This document shows, one piece after another, positions 56,009 through 64,000 of a DNA stretch of 64,000 nt (its first letter is position 1; every line of letters starts with the position of its first letter). The translations under genes and the position numbers were made by a program. The notes under the pieces were generated by a model, which was given only the letters and a program-made list of their open reading frames with translations, did not search any database and was not told where the DNA came from. The stretch is taken from positions 248,001 through 312,000 of the forward strand of contig NZ_JAJJOE010000008.1 in NCBI RefSeq assembly GCF_020907405.1, given 5' to 3'. Source of the stretch: Arthrobacter sp. zg-Y769 (GTDB taxonomy: Bacteria > Actinomycetota > Actinomycetes > Actinomycetales > Micrococcaceae).

Positions 56009-56782
56009 CTACCCCCTTAGGCAGAAATACGCCATCCCGAGTACGCCTCGGTAGCCCTCTTCATATGCAGCGCGCTGTTCCTCATATTGTCGACGGACCT
56101 GCCCTGCGGCGGGATGGTAGGCATCATGTGTTTCTAGCCAACGGGTAAACCTGTCGCGGTATCCGGCTTCGAAGACGTCCCACTCCTGAACGCTTGCCTG
56201 GTCGTCGTCCACCACCTCGAAACCAGCGGCGCGGATCTGCTCGCGTAACGCATCTGCTGTCAGGTACTCGTCATCACGTCCAGCCAGAGGGGCGGTAGCC
56301 GCCGGATGAGGTGTTGCTGACCAGATCGCCTCGCCGTAGACGAGCCGGCCGCCGGGGAGCACCAGGGCTCGAAGGGCGCGCAGGGCTGCGGCGTAGTCGA
56401 GCGGCTGCGCGTCCTCTACCGGCGGCCCCCAAATTTGGCTCGCGCCGATGCAGATGACAGCGTCCGCGGGGTGATCCTGAGCTTCTACCCCGGGCACCGA
56501 ATCAAACGTCGCTCTGTTGAGCAGCCCACGAGTCAATGCCTGTTGCCTCGCTCGGTCGATGGATGCGGAAGCACTGTCCACTCCGCGTCCCCGTGCCTGC
56601 GGGGCGGACGTCAAAACCCGAAGTAGTAGTTCGCCCCATCCGCATCCCATGTCCAGAACCTCAGCCGGCGCCGGGTCGGACAAGAACGCCACAAGGTGAG
56701 CGGCACGTTCCTCGGAAAGCGGGGTAAGCCAGGTCAGGGACTCATATAGGGGCGGCAGGTCAAGCGAAGTGTCGTCGGTCAC
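56009..56782 (-). CDS. Class I SAM-dependent methyltransferase
   Basis: A 257-residue methyltransferase. The SAM-binding motif is EVLDMGCGWGELLLRVL (about residues 42-58), with GVDSASASIDRAR next, a VICIGASQIWG motif and LRALVLPGGRLVYGE. It starts at GTG 56782. The substrate is unknown. Confidence 0.85.
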   Translation of the reverse strand: MTDDTSLDLPPLYESLTWLTPLSEERAAHLVAFLSDPAPAEVLDMGCGWGELLLRVLTSAPQARGRGVDSASASIDRARQQALTRGLLNRATFDSVPGVEAQDHPADAVICIGASQIWGPPVEDAQPLDYAAALRALRALVLPGGRLVYGEAIWSATPHPAATAPLAGRDDEYLTADALREQIRAAGFEVVDDDQASVQEWDVFEAGYRDRFTRWLETHDAYHPAAGQVRRQYEEQRAAYEEGYRGVLGMAYFCLRG

Positions 56783-56847
56783 TCGGTGATGTTCTCACGA
56801 TTCGTGGAAGCGACTGTTGGTATATCTGCTTGTCCGGCATTGGATCC

Positions 56848-57507
56848 CTAGACGGAACGTCTCAGGCGCGTTTTCCCTCGTTGCTTAGCGTTGCGGTGGG
56901 GACCCGGCTTACGGGCATCGCTGAGCAAGGCCAAATCTTCAAGCCATGGAAAACCCAGTCGGTCCAGAGACGCGCACCTGGAAACAGTTTCGAAATCGTG
57001 GAGTAGTGGCGCGAGAGGTAAGTTTGCGGGTTGCACTGAAATTTCTGCCAAAACAGGGATGGGCTTGGTGCTTATGAACTGGCACTCTGTAATCAGGCCG
57101 AGAATGGGGTCCGTATAGCTGGGCATTCTCGTGAAACTGCTGCTGGGAAGTATGTACACCACTCCTGCTCTGATAGCAGCCTGGCCGTTCTCCTTGCCGG
57201 CGACTGAGAGAAAAATGCGCCGCTCCGATGGGCCCCCGGCGCTGGCGCCCGGATAGAAGCAGGCATTCAAGAAACCACGGCTGGACGCTGAGCGGACGGC
57301 GTATGCGATAGCCCAGGTTGGGTCTTCGGTCGCATAGACACCTGTCCGTTTTGAGAACTCGTCGAGGCTGTAGTCGACGGGCGCCCGAGGTTCGAGAATC
57401 GAAAGGCCTGGCGTCGGTGAACCATGCAGCACAAAGTAATTCGCGCGACTAGTCGCGCAAGTTGAGTCCAAGTCATGTCTCCGCTGGTTGGGGCTGGCAC
57501 GTGCCAT
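56848..57507 (-). CDS. Unknown 219-residue protein, possibly ADP-ribosyltransferase-like
   Basis: No firm family. The N-terminal third (NYFVLHGSPTPGLSILEPRAP, then SLDEFSKRTGVYATEDPTWAIAYAVRSASSR) resembles the pattern HG-S-x-LEPR ... VYAT-D-x-A-YA of ADP-ribosyltransferase-like proteins that process or sense modified nucleotides. The middle (AGVVYILPSSSFTRMPSYTDPI) and the basic tail (RNAKQRGKTRLRRSV) are distinctive. The codon use is somewhat AT-richer than its neighbours. I am unsure about the function. Confidence 0.55.
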   Translation of the reverse strand: MARASPNQRRHDLDSTCATSRANYFVLHGSPTPGLSILEPRAPVDYSLDEFSKRTGVYATEDPTWAIAYAVRSASSRGFLNACFYPGASAGGPSERRIFLSVAGKENGQAAIRAGVVYILPSSSFTRMPSYTDPILGLITECQFISTKPIPVLAEISVQPANLPLAPLLHDFETVSRCASLDRLGFPWLEDLALLSDARKPGPHRNAKQRGKTRLRRSV

Positions 57508-57556
57508 GAGATGTCCACGACGCGAACGTTAGCAGTAAGGCACTAGACCTCACTCC

Positions 57557-57613
57557 TTGACCAGCTTAGTGATCAGATGATTAGATGACGTGATATCCAT
57601 CACAAGCATCTAA
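57557..57613 (+). promoter_or_regulatory. Promoter and nested operator of the GntR operon
   Basis: TTGACC (57557-57562) and TTAGAT (57581-57586) are 18 bp apart. A dyad is centred just downstream: TTAGATG (57581) pairs with CATCTAA (57607-57613), and inside it GTGAT-ATCC-ATCAC (57590-57603) is a second dyad with the same centre. A GntR dimer bound here would cover the -10 box. Confidence 0.65.
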
Positions 57614-57641
57614 ATTTGTTGGTCCCCGAGGAGGGTGTTGC

Positions 57642-58304
57642 ATGCACGGTTTGAGCCTGAGTGAGCGATTAACGCACGCAATAATAGAATCAATTCGAGC
57701 GGAAAATATGACTCCAGGGACTGCCCTACCTTCCGCTCGAGTCCTCGCAGAGCGTTTTGAGGTCACGATCCCCACTATCCGGGAGTCGTTGCGTTACCTG
57801 GAGGCGACGGGGGCGGTCGAAATGCGCCATGGGTCCGGAACTTACGTCGGTACGGAAATAGATCGAAGGATTATGAGGAATCCTTACTATTCGCCGGAAG
57901 ATCTGGAATCCGTTGTAGAACTCCTGGATGCACGTATCGCCATCGAACCCGGAATTGCAGCCTTGGCAGCAATCCGTCGGGAAGACGCTTCTCTCGACAC
58001 GTTGAATGCCGCCCTGGACCACGCTCTTTCTGCCCAGACCCCCGTATCCCCTGGACACTTTCATAAGCAATTGGCGCTGGCGTCCCACAACCGAGCGCTT
58101 CACGAAATGCTCGAAGCGCTGCTTCTTCTCCGGTCAAATGCGCAGCAAGCTGCCCGCATCCGTTACGACCGCGTACGCGATCACCAAGAGCACGTGAACA
58201 TCGTCGATTCCATCAGACGAGGCGACCCCGTTGAGGCCAGTCACCGTACCGAACAACATCTGCGCAACATCAAGGACTTCGTTATAGAGGGGTGGGCGAA
58301 ATAA
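57642..58304 (+). CDS. GntR/FadR-family transcriptional regulator
   Basis: A 220-residue regulator. The wHTH is residues 1-70 (LAERFEVTIPTIRESLRYLEATGAVEMRHGSG), followed by an FCD ligand-binding domain with metal-ligand candidates in DARIAIEPGIA and HFHKQLALASHNRALHEM. GAGGAGGG lies 8 nt upstream of the ATG. It probably represses the operon until a substrate of the encoded pathway binds. Codon use is AT-richer than that of the chromosome core. Confidence 0.88.
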   Translation: MHGLSLSERLTHAIIESIRAENMTPGTALPSARVLAERFEVTIPTIRESLRYLEATGAVEMRHGSGTYVGTEIDRRIMRNPYYSPEDLESVVELLDARIAIEPGIAALAAIRREDASLDTLNAALDHALSAQTPVSPGHFHKQLALASHNRALHEMLEALLLLRSNAQQAARIRYDRVRDHQEHVNIVDSIRRGDPVEASHRTEQHLRNIKDFVIEGWAK

Positions 58305-59107
58305 TGACGTTCTTGCCACCGACCGCGGGCTGCTCAGGTGATCGTGACGCGATCACATCGTACGGAGCGTTGACATCCCCCGAGTCGCATACCGCTCAAG
58401 GCGAAGGCCGTCTACTCCTATTGCCAGTCGGGGCAGTAGAGCAGCACGGTGATGGCCTGCCTCTAGCAACCGACGTAATCCGCGCGGAGCATGTTGCTCA
58501 GCGTGTTGCGCAAAACTTCGTTGGACGCGCGCTGGTTATGCCGGCCATACCGTACGGTGTTTCTCCACATCACGCATCTTTGCCCGGAACGGTTACACTT
58601 CCCCCGGCTTTGTTCATTCAGATAATCGAGACGATTGCTGTTTGCCTTTCTGAGTCGGGATGGACCCGAATCCTCGTAATAAATGGGCATGGTGGAAACA
58701 ATGGTGCCCTGAGTGTCGTCCAGCAATCACTCCTAGCAACTCATCCGGATCTTATTTTCGCCTGGAGCCCTTTAACTTCCCTAGCCCCAAACGCCAACTC
58801 GCGTATGGGTAGAAGTGAAATCTCCGGTCATTCCGGAGAAAGCGAGACCGCCCAGATGCTGGGGATAGATCCAGGTTTAGTGGACCAAAAATCCTTGCGA
58901 GCGGGCGTCACTGCACTAGACCAATTGACAGGGCGGGCACGACTGAGCCGCGCGACTGGCCCCAATATTGCCGTCACCTTTGATAAATATGCGCCCAATG
59001 GAGTTCTTGGCGATCCCACAACTGTCACCGCTGCAGAGGGACAGGAAATTCTCGATGAGATTGTGGAGTGCCTGACCGACTATGCCGCGGCTCTACTCGC
59101 TCTCTGA
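58304..59107 (+). CDS. Creatininase-family amidohydrolase
   Basis: A 267-residue metal-dependent hydrolase starting at ATG 58304 in a TAATG overlap with the regulator gene. Metal ligands appear in LLPVGAVEQHGDGLPLATD, NGHGGNNGA and SGHSGESETAQML, the order seen in creatininase-family proteins. The family includes creatinine amidohydrolase, mycofactocin peptidases and 3-dehydro-shikimate-type hydrolases, so the substrate is not fixed. The neighbouring AbgT transporter suggests an amide or amino-acyl compound. Confidence 0.85.
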   Translation: MTFLPPTAGCSGDRDAITSYGALTSPESHTAQGEGRLLLLPVGAVEQHGDGLPLATDVIRAEHVAQRVAQNFVGRALVMPAIPYGVSPHHASLPGTVTLPPALFIQIIETIAVCLSESGWTRILVINGHGGNNGALSVVQQSLLATHPDLIFAWSPLTSLAPNANSRMGRSEISGHSGESETAQMLGIDPGLVDQKSLRAGVTALDQLTGRARLSRATGPNIAVTFDKYAPNGVLGDPTTVTAAEGQEILDEIVECLTDYAAALLAL

Positions 59108-59160
59108 CGCCCCGTCATCGACCCGACCTCCTATTCACTCGCCATCCTAGGAGTATTACC

Positions 59161-60696
59161 ATGTCAACAGCCACTCCACCAGCCACGACGACTCAGGAAC
59201 GTCTTCCCTGGGTAATACGTGCTCTCAACGTAATTGAAAGAGTCGGCAACGCGTTGCCGCATCCATTTTGGCTATTCTGGATACTCGCACTTCTGCTGGC
59301 ACTAACGAGCGCCATCCTTTCAGCAGCTGGAAGTGGTGCCATGGACCCAGGCACCGGTGAATGGACGCCAGTAAAGAACCTGCTGAGCGGTCCAGGGCTG
59401 GCTATGGCATTGGAAAGCGCAACTCAGGCGTATGCTGATTTTCCGCCCTTGATTACAATCATGGTGGTGATTATGGGTGTGTCTATTGCCGAACAAACGG
59501 GCATGCTGGCTACAGCTTTAAAAATCTCGGTTGCACGAGTTCCCGCGTGGCTGATCGTCTTTATGGTGGCGTTCATGGGGACAGTCGCTCACGTAGCCTC
59601 AGCCGCTGCTTACGTCATTTTGGTACCGCTTGGGGCTTTGGCCTTTAGAGCAGCTGGCCGTTCGCCTGTATTAGGAATTGTGGTGGCGTATACCGCCATC
59701 GCGTCCGGCTACGACGCCAGTCCAATACCGACACCGAACGATGCAATTTTTGCTGGAATCACCACCGCCGCAGCGCAAATTATCGACCCGACCATCGTAG
59801 TGACCCCAATAGGCAATTGGTACTTTAATATTGCAAGCTCATTCCTGTTGGCTTTGGTGATCACGGTCGTTACCGAGACAGTCCTTGCTCGTCGGACGAA
59901 TTTGGAGGCCGACGAGGATGCCGAGTACGACAACCTTGTTATTACCACCCACGAGCGCGTTGCCCTGCGATGGGCCATGCTCGCTCTCGCACTGGCGATA
60001 ATCGCACTTATTATGCTCACCGCGTTGCCCGGGGCGCCGCTCGGCAACGCAGAAGACTTTGGCGATTCCCCCTTCCTGAATGGTATAGCTTTCATCATCG
60101 CCTTACTCTTCGGCTTGGGCGGTATTGTTTATGGCTATCGGACAGGAGCAATAAAGGAAGCAGCAGATGTCCCCACGATGATGGGTAAGGGCCTGGCGTC
60201 TTTCGCACCGGTCTTAGTTCTATTTTTCGCTATCGCGCAATTTCTCGCTTATTTCAAATGGACGAACATAGGAACACTGATTTCAGTGAGTTCCTCGGAG
60301 TCGCTCCGGGACATTGGTGCACCGATCTGGGTGATCTTCCTCATCGTGCTCGTTTTGCTTTCACTAACGAACATCATGATCACAAGCGGTTCAGCCATGT
60401 GGTCAATTACCGCCCCTGTTGTTGTTCCGATGCTAATGCTTTTGGACGTACCCGCTGAGACGTCTCAAGCTCTCTTCAGGATTGCCGACTCGGGGTCAAC
60501 CTCAATTACTCCTATGAGCCCATATTTCATCATGGCATTGGGCTTCATGCAGCGCTACCAAAAAAGTGCAGGTATAGGAACCCTTGCCTCACACACGCTC
60601 CCACTAGCTATATGCATGACCGTGTGTTGGACGGGCTTGTTCTTCCTCTGGTGGTCGCTTGGAATCCCACTAGGCCCAGGCGCCCCGGTCCGTTGA
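59161..60696 (+). CDS. AbgT-family transporter
   Basis: A 511-residue membrane protein with about eleven helices. AbgT marks: LPHPFWLFWILALLLAL near the N-terminus, HVASAAAYVILVPLGALAF, SGYDASPIPTPNDAIFAG and SGSAMWSITAPVVVPML near the C-terminus. Family members import p-aminobenzoyl-glutamate or export antifolates. AGGAG lies upstream of the ATG. It is 53 bp after the amidohydrolase gene and is probably in the same operon, which suggests import followed by cytoplasmic hydrolysis. Confidence 0.9.
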   Translation: MSTATPPATTTQERLPWVIRALNVIERVGNALPHPFWLFWILALLLALTSAILSAAGSGAMDPGTGEWTPVKNLLSGPGLAMALESATQAYADFPPLITIMVVIMGVSIAEQTGMLATALKISVARVPAWLIVFMVAFMGTVAHVASAAAYVILVPLGALAFRAAGRSPVLGIVVAYTAIASGYDASPIPTPNDAIFAGITTAAAQIIDPTIVVTPIGNWYFNIASSFLLALVITVVTETVLARRTNLEADEDAEYDNLVITTHERVALRWAMLALALAIIALIMLTALPGAPLGNAEDFGDSPFLNGIAFIIALLFGLGGIVYGYRTGAIKEAADVPTMMGKGLASFAPVLVLFFAIAQFLAYFKWTNIGTLISVSSSESLRDIGAPIWVIFLIVLVLLSLTNIMITSGSAMWSITAPVVVPMLMLLDVPAETSQALFRIADSGSTSITPMSPYFIMALGFMQRYQKSAGIGTLASHTLPLAICMTVCWTGLFFLWWSLGIPLGPGAPVR

Positions 60697-61251
60697 GCCA
60701 ACTCACGAAAACCAAGATGGCCAACTTAATGAAGGATATGGGGGCGAGTGCTCGGCGGGTCTATTCAATCCGCTCATACTCTATTGAACCCGGCTGCTGG
60801 CGGCCCTTCGAGTACTGAGACGGGAACTTAATTAAACGGGACATAGGGAAGACCTCTTAGGTTGGTGGTTACGCAACACATCGAACCTAAGAGGTCTTCA
60901 CATCTCGCCTGCCTGAGCCCAGCCGGATGAATGGTCCTGGTCCAGCGCGTCATATCCGGTCAGCCCGTCGCCCACGTGGCGAATGAAATGGTCCCGGCCC
61001 ACCGCCTACCGCTGGGTGAATAGTTTTCCTGGAGGCGCAGCGCTCGATTTATCCAATCCGCAACATTGAGCACGTTGGCCACAATAGATTTCCTAGGCAC
61101 ATGAGTGCCCCGAACGCCGCCAGCAAGCCGGTCCCTCACCGTGCACTTATGCACTCCGGCAAAACCTTGTTTATCCATTGACACCCCGATGTACGTAAGA
61201 CCTGTACGGTGATTTGCGCGGAGAGGACACCTTATCTGCAACACTATCGGG
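60697..61251. other. Non-coding stretch after the AbgT gene
   Basis: No credible gene in about 550 bp. It holds the hairpin at 60848-60899. A leftward frame (60960-61244) is open but I do not recognise it and it has no ribosome site. Confidence 0.55.
60848..60899. terminator. 16-bp perfect stem-loop, possible terminator of the operon
   Basis: GAAGACCTCTTAGGTT / AACCTAAGAGGTCTTC with a 20-nt loop, about 150 bp after the AbgT stop. It has no long U-tract, so a relic of inverted repeats is also possible. Confidence 0.55.
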
Positions 61252-61830
61252 GTGAAGATTGGATATGCACGCGTCTCACCCTACGAACAAGACCTCACCG
61301 CTCAGCGGGACGGCTTCGCGGTCCTCGGAGTTGCCCCCCCCCCCCGAGAACATCTATGTCGATCACGGACTCACCGGGTTCAAACCGCACGCGGCCAGGA
61401 TTGCGTGAGGCCATGGCTGCCGTCTGATCCAGGGACACTCTGGTTGTTACCAAACTCGACCGCCTCGCGCGTTCCCTTCCTGACGCTCGCGACATCGCCG
61501 ACGAGATCACACGCAAGGGCGTATCACTGAGCCTGGGTACCAGCGTCTACGACCCCACGGATCCCGTCTGGCGCCTTCTCTTCAACGTCCTCGGCATGGT
61601 CGCTGAATTCGAGGCCGATCTCATTCGTATGAGTACCAGCGAGGGCATGACAGTGGCCAAAGCCACGGGGTAAAACGCCGAAGTTATCTGCTTCGGAGCG
61701 CCGGCACTTGCTTGAACTCCGCGAGAAAGGTGCGCACACCAAGGCCGAACTCGCTGAACTATTCTCAGTCTCTCGAACGAGAGATCTACCGCGAAGTGCA
61801 GTGACGAGCAATCGCGGCCATGCCGCAGCC
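61252..61830 (+). pseudogene. Decayed serine recombinase (resolvase/invertase)
   Basis: The frame opens at GTG 61252 with KIGYARVSPYEQDLTAQRDGF, the N-terminus of resolvases including the catalytic-serine region. A run of 12 C residues (61334-61345) shifts the frame; the pieces ENIYVDHGLTG, LVVTKLDRLARSLPDARDIADE, VYDPTDPVWRLLFNVLGMVAEFEADLI and HLLELREKGAHTKAELAELFS appear in various frames with stops between. At least three disruptions are visible, so the gene is dead. Confidence 0.85.
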
Positions 61831-62118
61831 CCGTCAATAAAATTGGTTAAACCGCGGTGCGTTGACCGGTTGAGACCACCATGGTCTTTGAGTAGAAAAA
61901 CGCACCCGAGGCGACAGTACGAATTGAGCAACGGGGCCCGGATTTGGTTCTACGTCATGACCGGTTAGTGGTCCCTGCTGACGTCCATACTCACCACTCG
62001 AACAGCACGAAACAATCCCCTATAGGTTTGCGTCCGCTAGCGTATGGCCGCCCGAATGCCGCAGCGCAGAGGGATCGCCCTACGAACGCCGTCGGTGGCC
62101 ACGTCGCCAGTTAGTCTG

Positions 62119-62757
62119 ATGCTCATGATGCCAAGTGCTGACCTCGATTCCTACGCAAAAAAGATGCGCCAGTTAGTGGATCAAGGAATGGACCTCGAGG
62201 TCGATGCACGGTTTATAGACATGCTGGCCCCCCGCAACAGCCGGATTCTCGACATTGGGTGTGGCATCGGCTCGGCAGTTAGTGCGCTGCGTCGAAGTGG
62301 GCATCAGGCGTACGGCATTGATCCGACTCGTGCCGTTTTGGATGTCGCCGCTGACATCTTCGATAGGGGTTGGTATCGACGGCTGCCTGTGGAGGAACTA
62401 TCGGATGAACGCTTGTGTCATGAGGGTCTTCCTGACAGATACGAGGTCATCTTGATGTCGGGAAACGTGCCGGCATTCCTTTCTAACGAGGCTTTGCAGG
62501 AGGCTTTCAGGAGCGTTTGTGGGTTCTTGGTTGATGGTGGTCTGTTTGTGGTTGGTACGACCGTTGAGGCAAGGGGCGGCCCGAAGACCCAGGATGCTGC
62601 GGCCGGTTTCGCAGGGCTACCGTTATTGAATCGATTCTCGGATTGGCACCTCGGCGCTTTCGATAAGGACTCAGGCTGGTCGGTGAGCGTCTATGCCAAA
62701 CCTGGTGCACTGAACACTGGTACCGGTCCAGACGGAATATTCATTTTGAAGCGCTGA
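62119..62757 (+). CDS. Class I SAM-dependent methyltransferase
   Basis: A 212-residue methyltransferase with a SAM motif ILDIGCGIGSAVSALRRSG and GIDPTRAVLDVA, and a VILMSGNVPAFLSNEALQEAF motif. The start is set at ATG 62119 (62125 and 62128 are also possible) with no clear ribosome site. The substrate is unknown. The 288 bp before it hold no credible gene. Confidence 0.8.
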   Translation: MLMMPSADLDSYAKKMRQLVDQGMDLEVDARFIDMLAPRNSRILDIGCGIGSAVSALRRSGHQAYGIDPTRAVLDVAADIFDRGWYRRLPVEELSDERLCHEGLPDRYEVILMSGNVPAFLSNEALQEAFRSVCGFLVDGGLFVVGTTVEARGGPKTQDAAAGFAGLPLLNRFSDWHLGAFDKDSGWSVSVYAKPGALNTGTGPDGIFILKR

Positions 62758-62786
62758 TATGTAGACAGGCCAAGTGGGCAGGGGTG

Positions 62787-63674
62787 TCAGACCCTTCGAT
62801 GCCAGTCGGTGACTTCCGGGTGCGCCGTGAATCCTGCCGCCAGATAGGTGGCGAGGGCTCCCGCGTTGGAGGTCTCCGCGCAGACAATGGCGCTCGAGGA
62901 CTCCATTTGCTTCAGGGCGTCCACTGCCGCATGTGTCATGACTGTGCCGTATCCGCGGCCCCGGTGTTCCGGATGTACTGCTAGTGGTTCGATTAATCCA
63001 GGACGCCCTCCGCCAGCGGACCACACCGCGGCGACAGCGACGACGTGACCGTCACGGCATCGCAGGGACAGTATGCGCGCGACGTCGAGAAAGGGGCTTT
63101 CGGTAGCCAGGCGCCATCCATCTACGAAATGTTGGATGCGCTCGTCAGGTATCGGGGTACCTCGGAAGGCCGACCAGTGAACAGCCACCCACTCAGCGGT
63201 GTTCTCTGGTTCGACGGTCTCAATTCGGAAGCCCGAGGCCTTAGGAGAGGCTGCCATATCGTGGTGCAGCGGTGTCCACGGATCGTCGGGCGACCAGTCG
63301 TTCTGTGCAAGCTGCTCGATCAAAGCATCCGCACCGCGCGCCTCGATGGTTGCTGCTCCTGCGCTGAGGATTCCGGCCAGCGGGTTGCTGACGTCAACAA
63401 CGATGCGAAGGGCAAGGCTGGTATCTCGGCGCCGCGTCGGATCGATGGCGAACCGCAACAGGTCGGGACCGTCGAGAAGGGCAATAGCAAGGATCGTGTC
63501 ACCCTGCGACCACACGCGCGTCGCAGCCGCCGTGGCGGCGGGCCCCCGTAGGGAGAACCAGCCTAGATCGCCTGGGTGTAGATGCAGCGGTCCCCCGTCC
63601 TGCTGCCAGTCCCCCAAAACGCTGCAGATCTCGCCGAGCTCGTCTACACCTGGTGTGCGCAGGACAACGTCCAT
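62787..63674 (-). CDS. GNAT acetyltransferase with two GNAT-like halves
   Basis: A 295-residue protein. The N-terminal half (MDVVLRTPGVDELGEICSVL) is a divergent GNAT domain and the C-terminal half has the intact acetyl-CoA loop IEPLAVHPEHRGRGYGTVMTHAA followed by SAIVCAETSNAGALATYLAAGF. Two-domain GNATs occur in antibiotic-modifying enzymes, but the substrate is unknown. Confidence 0.85.
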   Translation of the reverse strand: MDVVLRTPGVDELGEICSVLGDWQQDGGPLHLHPGDLGWFSLRGPAATAAATRVWSQGDTILAIALLDGPDLLRFAIDPTRRRDTSLALRIVVDVSNPLAGILSAGAATIEARGADALIEQLAQNDWSPDDPWTPLHHDMAASPKASGFRIETVEPENTAEWVAVHWSAFRGTPIPDERIQHFVDGWRLATESPFLDVARILSLRCRDGHVVAVAAVWSAGGGRPGLIEPLAVHPEHRGRGYGTVMTHAAVDALKQMESSSAIVCAETSNAGALATYLAAGFTAHPEVTDWHRRV

Positions 63675-63798
63675 GACCCCCGTCTTCCTTCTCCAAAATG
63701 CTCCAGGCGAAACCGGGAACGCGTTCCGCGACGATTAGAGCCGAATCTACCAATCACCCATGTCTAGAGAGCACCATGCTCCGCGTTACGCTCATGCG

Positions 63799-64000
63799 AT
63801 GGATTCATCAACGTATCTCCGTGATCTCTTCGGCCTGCATGGGCGCGTGGCACTCGTGACGGGAGGAAGTTCGGGTATCGGCAAAGCGATCGCACTCGCA
63901 CTCAGCGCAGCGGGCGCACACGTCCTCATCGCGGCCCGGACCGCAGCGGCGATCGACGCGGCAGTAGAGGAAATACGCGAGGCAGGAGGGTCCGCAGACG
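63799..64000 (+). CDS. Short-chain dehydrogenase/reductase, N-terminal part only
   Basis: The frame starts at ATG 63799 (MDSSTYLRDLFGLHGRVALVTGGSSGIGKAIALAL) and runs off the window edge. The nucleotide site TGGSSGIG is that of classical SDR enzymes; the Ser-Tyr-Lys catalytic part is outside the window. The substrate cannot be named. Confidence 0.85.
   Translation, partial: MDSSTYLRDLFGLHGRVALVTGGSSGIGKAIALALSAAGAHVLIAARTAAAIDAAVEEIREAGGSAD

Noticed and set aside
60848-60899. Insertion-sequence ends
   Set aside because: The arms are only 20 bases apart with no transposase between them, so they form a hairpin and not the ends of an element.

Overview
The window is high-GC DNA (clearly over 60% G+C in the core genes) with an actinobacterial gene content: an ANTAR response regulator of the PdtaR type, an HGxxPAAW protein and a Trp-operon-associated membrane protein inside the trp operon, a DrrAB/PadR efflux cassette and an ECF42 sigma factor with its DGPF partner. 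The combination and gene order point to Micrococcaceae, most likely an Arthrobacter-like soil bacterium. This is an inference; no 16S rRNA is present.

Left half (about 1-37.2 kb), mostly core metabolism. 1-4.2 kb is an inositol-catabolism operon read leftwards (iolC, aldolase, iolD, iolA cut by the window edge), with a 30-bp dyad upstream that looks like its operator. 4.4-10 kb holds a 5'-3' exonuclease, a secreted tannase-family esterase with a His/Gly-rich tail, tRNA-Leu(CAA), the ANTAR regulator and pyruvate kinase. 10.3-13.3 kb is a PadR-controlled ABC exporter and a small membrane protein. 13.4-19.4 kb is gltBD. 19.7-26.9 kb is a compact leftward operon hisI-trpE-membrane protein-HGxxPAAW-trpC-trpB-trpA-lgt. 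27-35.1 kb carries small accessory genes (DinB-like metal-binding protein, RibD/DHFR-like reductase, Imm26-like protein, DUF808, zinc alcohol dehydrogenase, DUF2975, MFS, GIY-YIG-like, GNAT). 35.2-37.2 kb is hisE-hisG-hisF.

Right half (about 37.2-64 kb), accessory and full of duplication and decay. 37.3-40.2 kb is an AT-richer island with three unrecognised genes, two of them translationally coupled. Beside it is a decayed second copy of the YciI/ECF42 locus; the intact pair is at 42.7-44.3 kb. 44.2-48.4 kb contains direct repeats around a hemerythrin gene, a 29-bp tandem repeat and a tandem duplication of a two-gene unit whose second copy is half dead. 49-55.9 kb has a second alcohol dehydrogenase, a carboxylesterase, an exporter/acetyltransferase divergent pair, a membrane protein/wHTH pair and remnants of an oxidoreductase and a VOC protein. 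57.5-60.7 kb is an AT-richer catabolic operon (GntR regulator, creatininase-family amidohydrolase, AbgT transporter) behind a clear promoter/operator. A dead serine recombinase lies just downstream at 61.3-61.8 kb. The window ends with a methyltransferase, a GNAT protein and the start of an SDR gene.

No complete mobile element, CRISPR array or well-known defence system is visible. The best candidates for something undescribed are the 37.4-40.2 kb three-gene island, the 32-bp repeat array flanked by 17-bp direct repeats at 27.6-27.9 kb, and the GntR/amidohydrolase/AbgT module.
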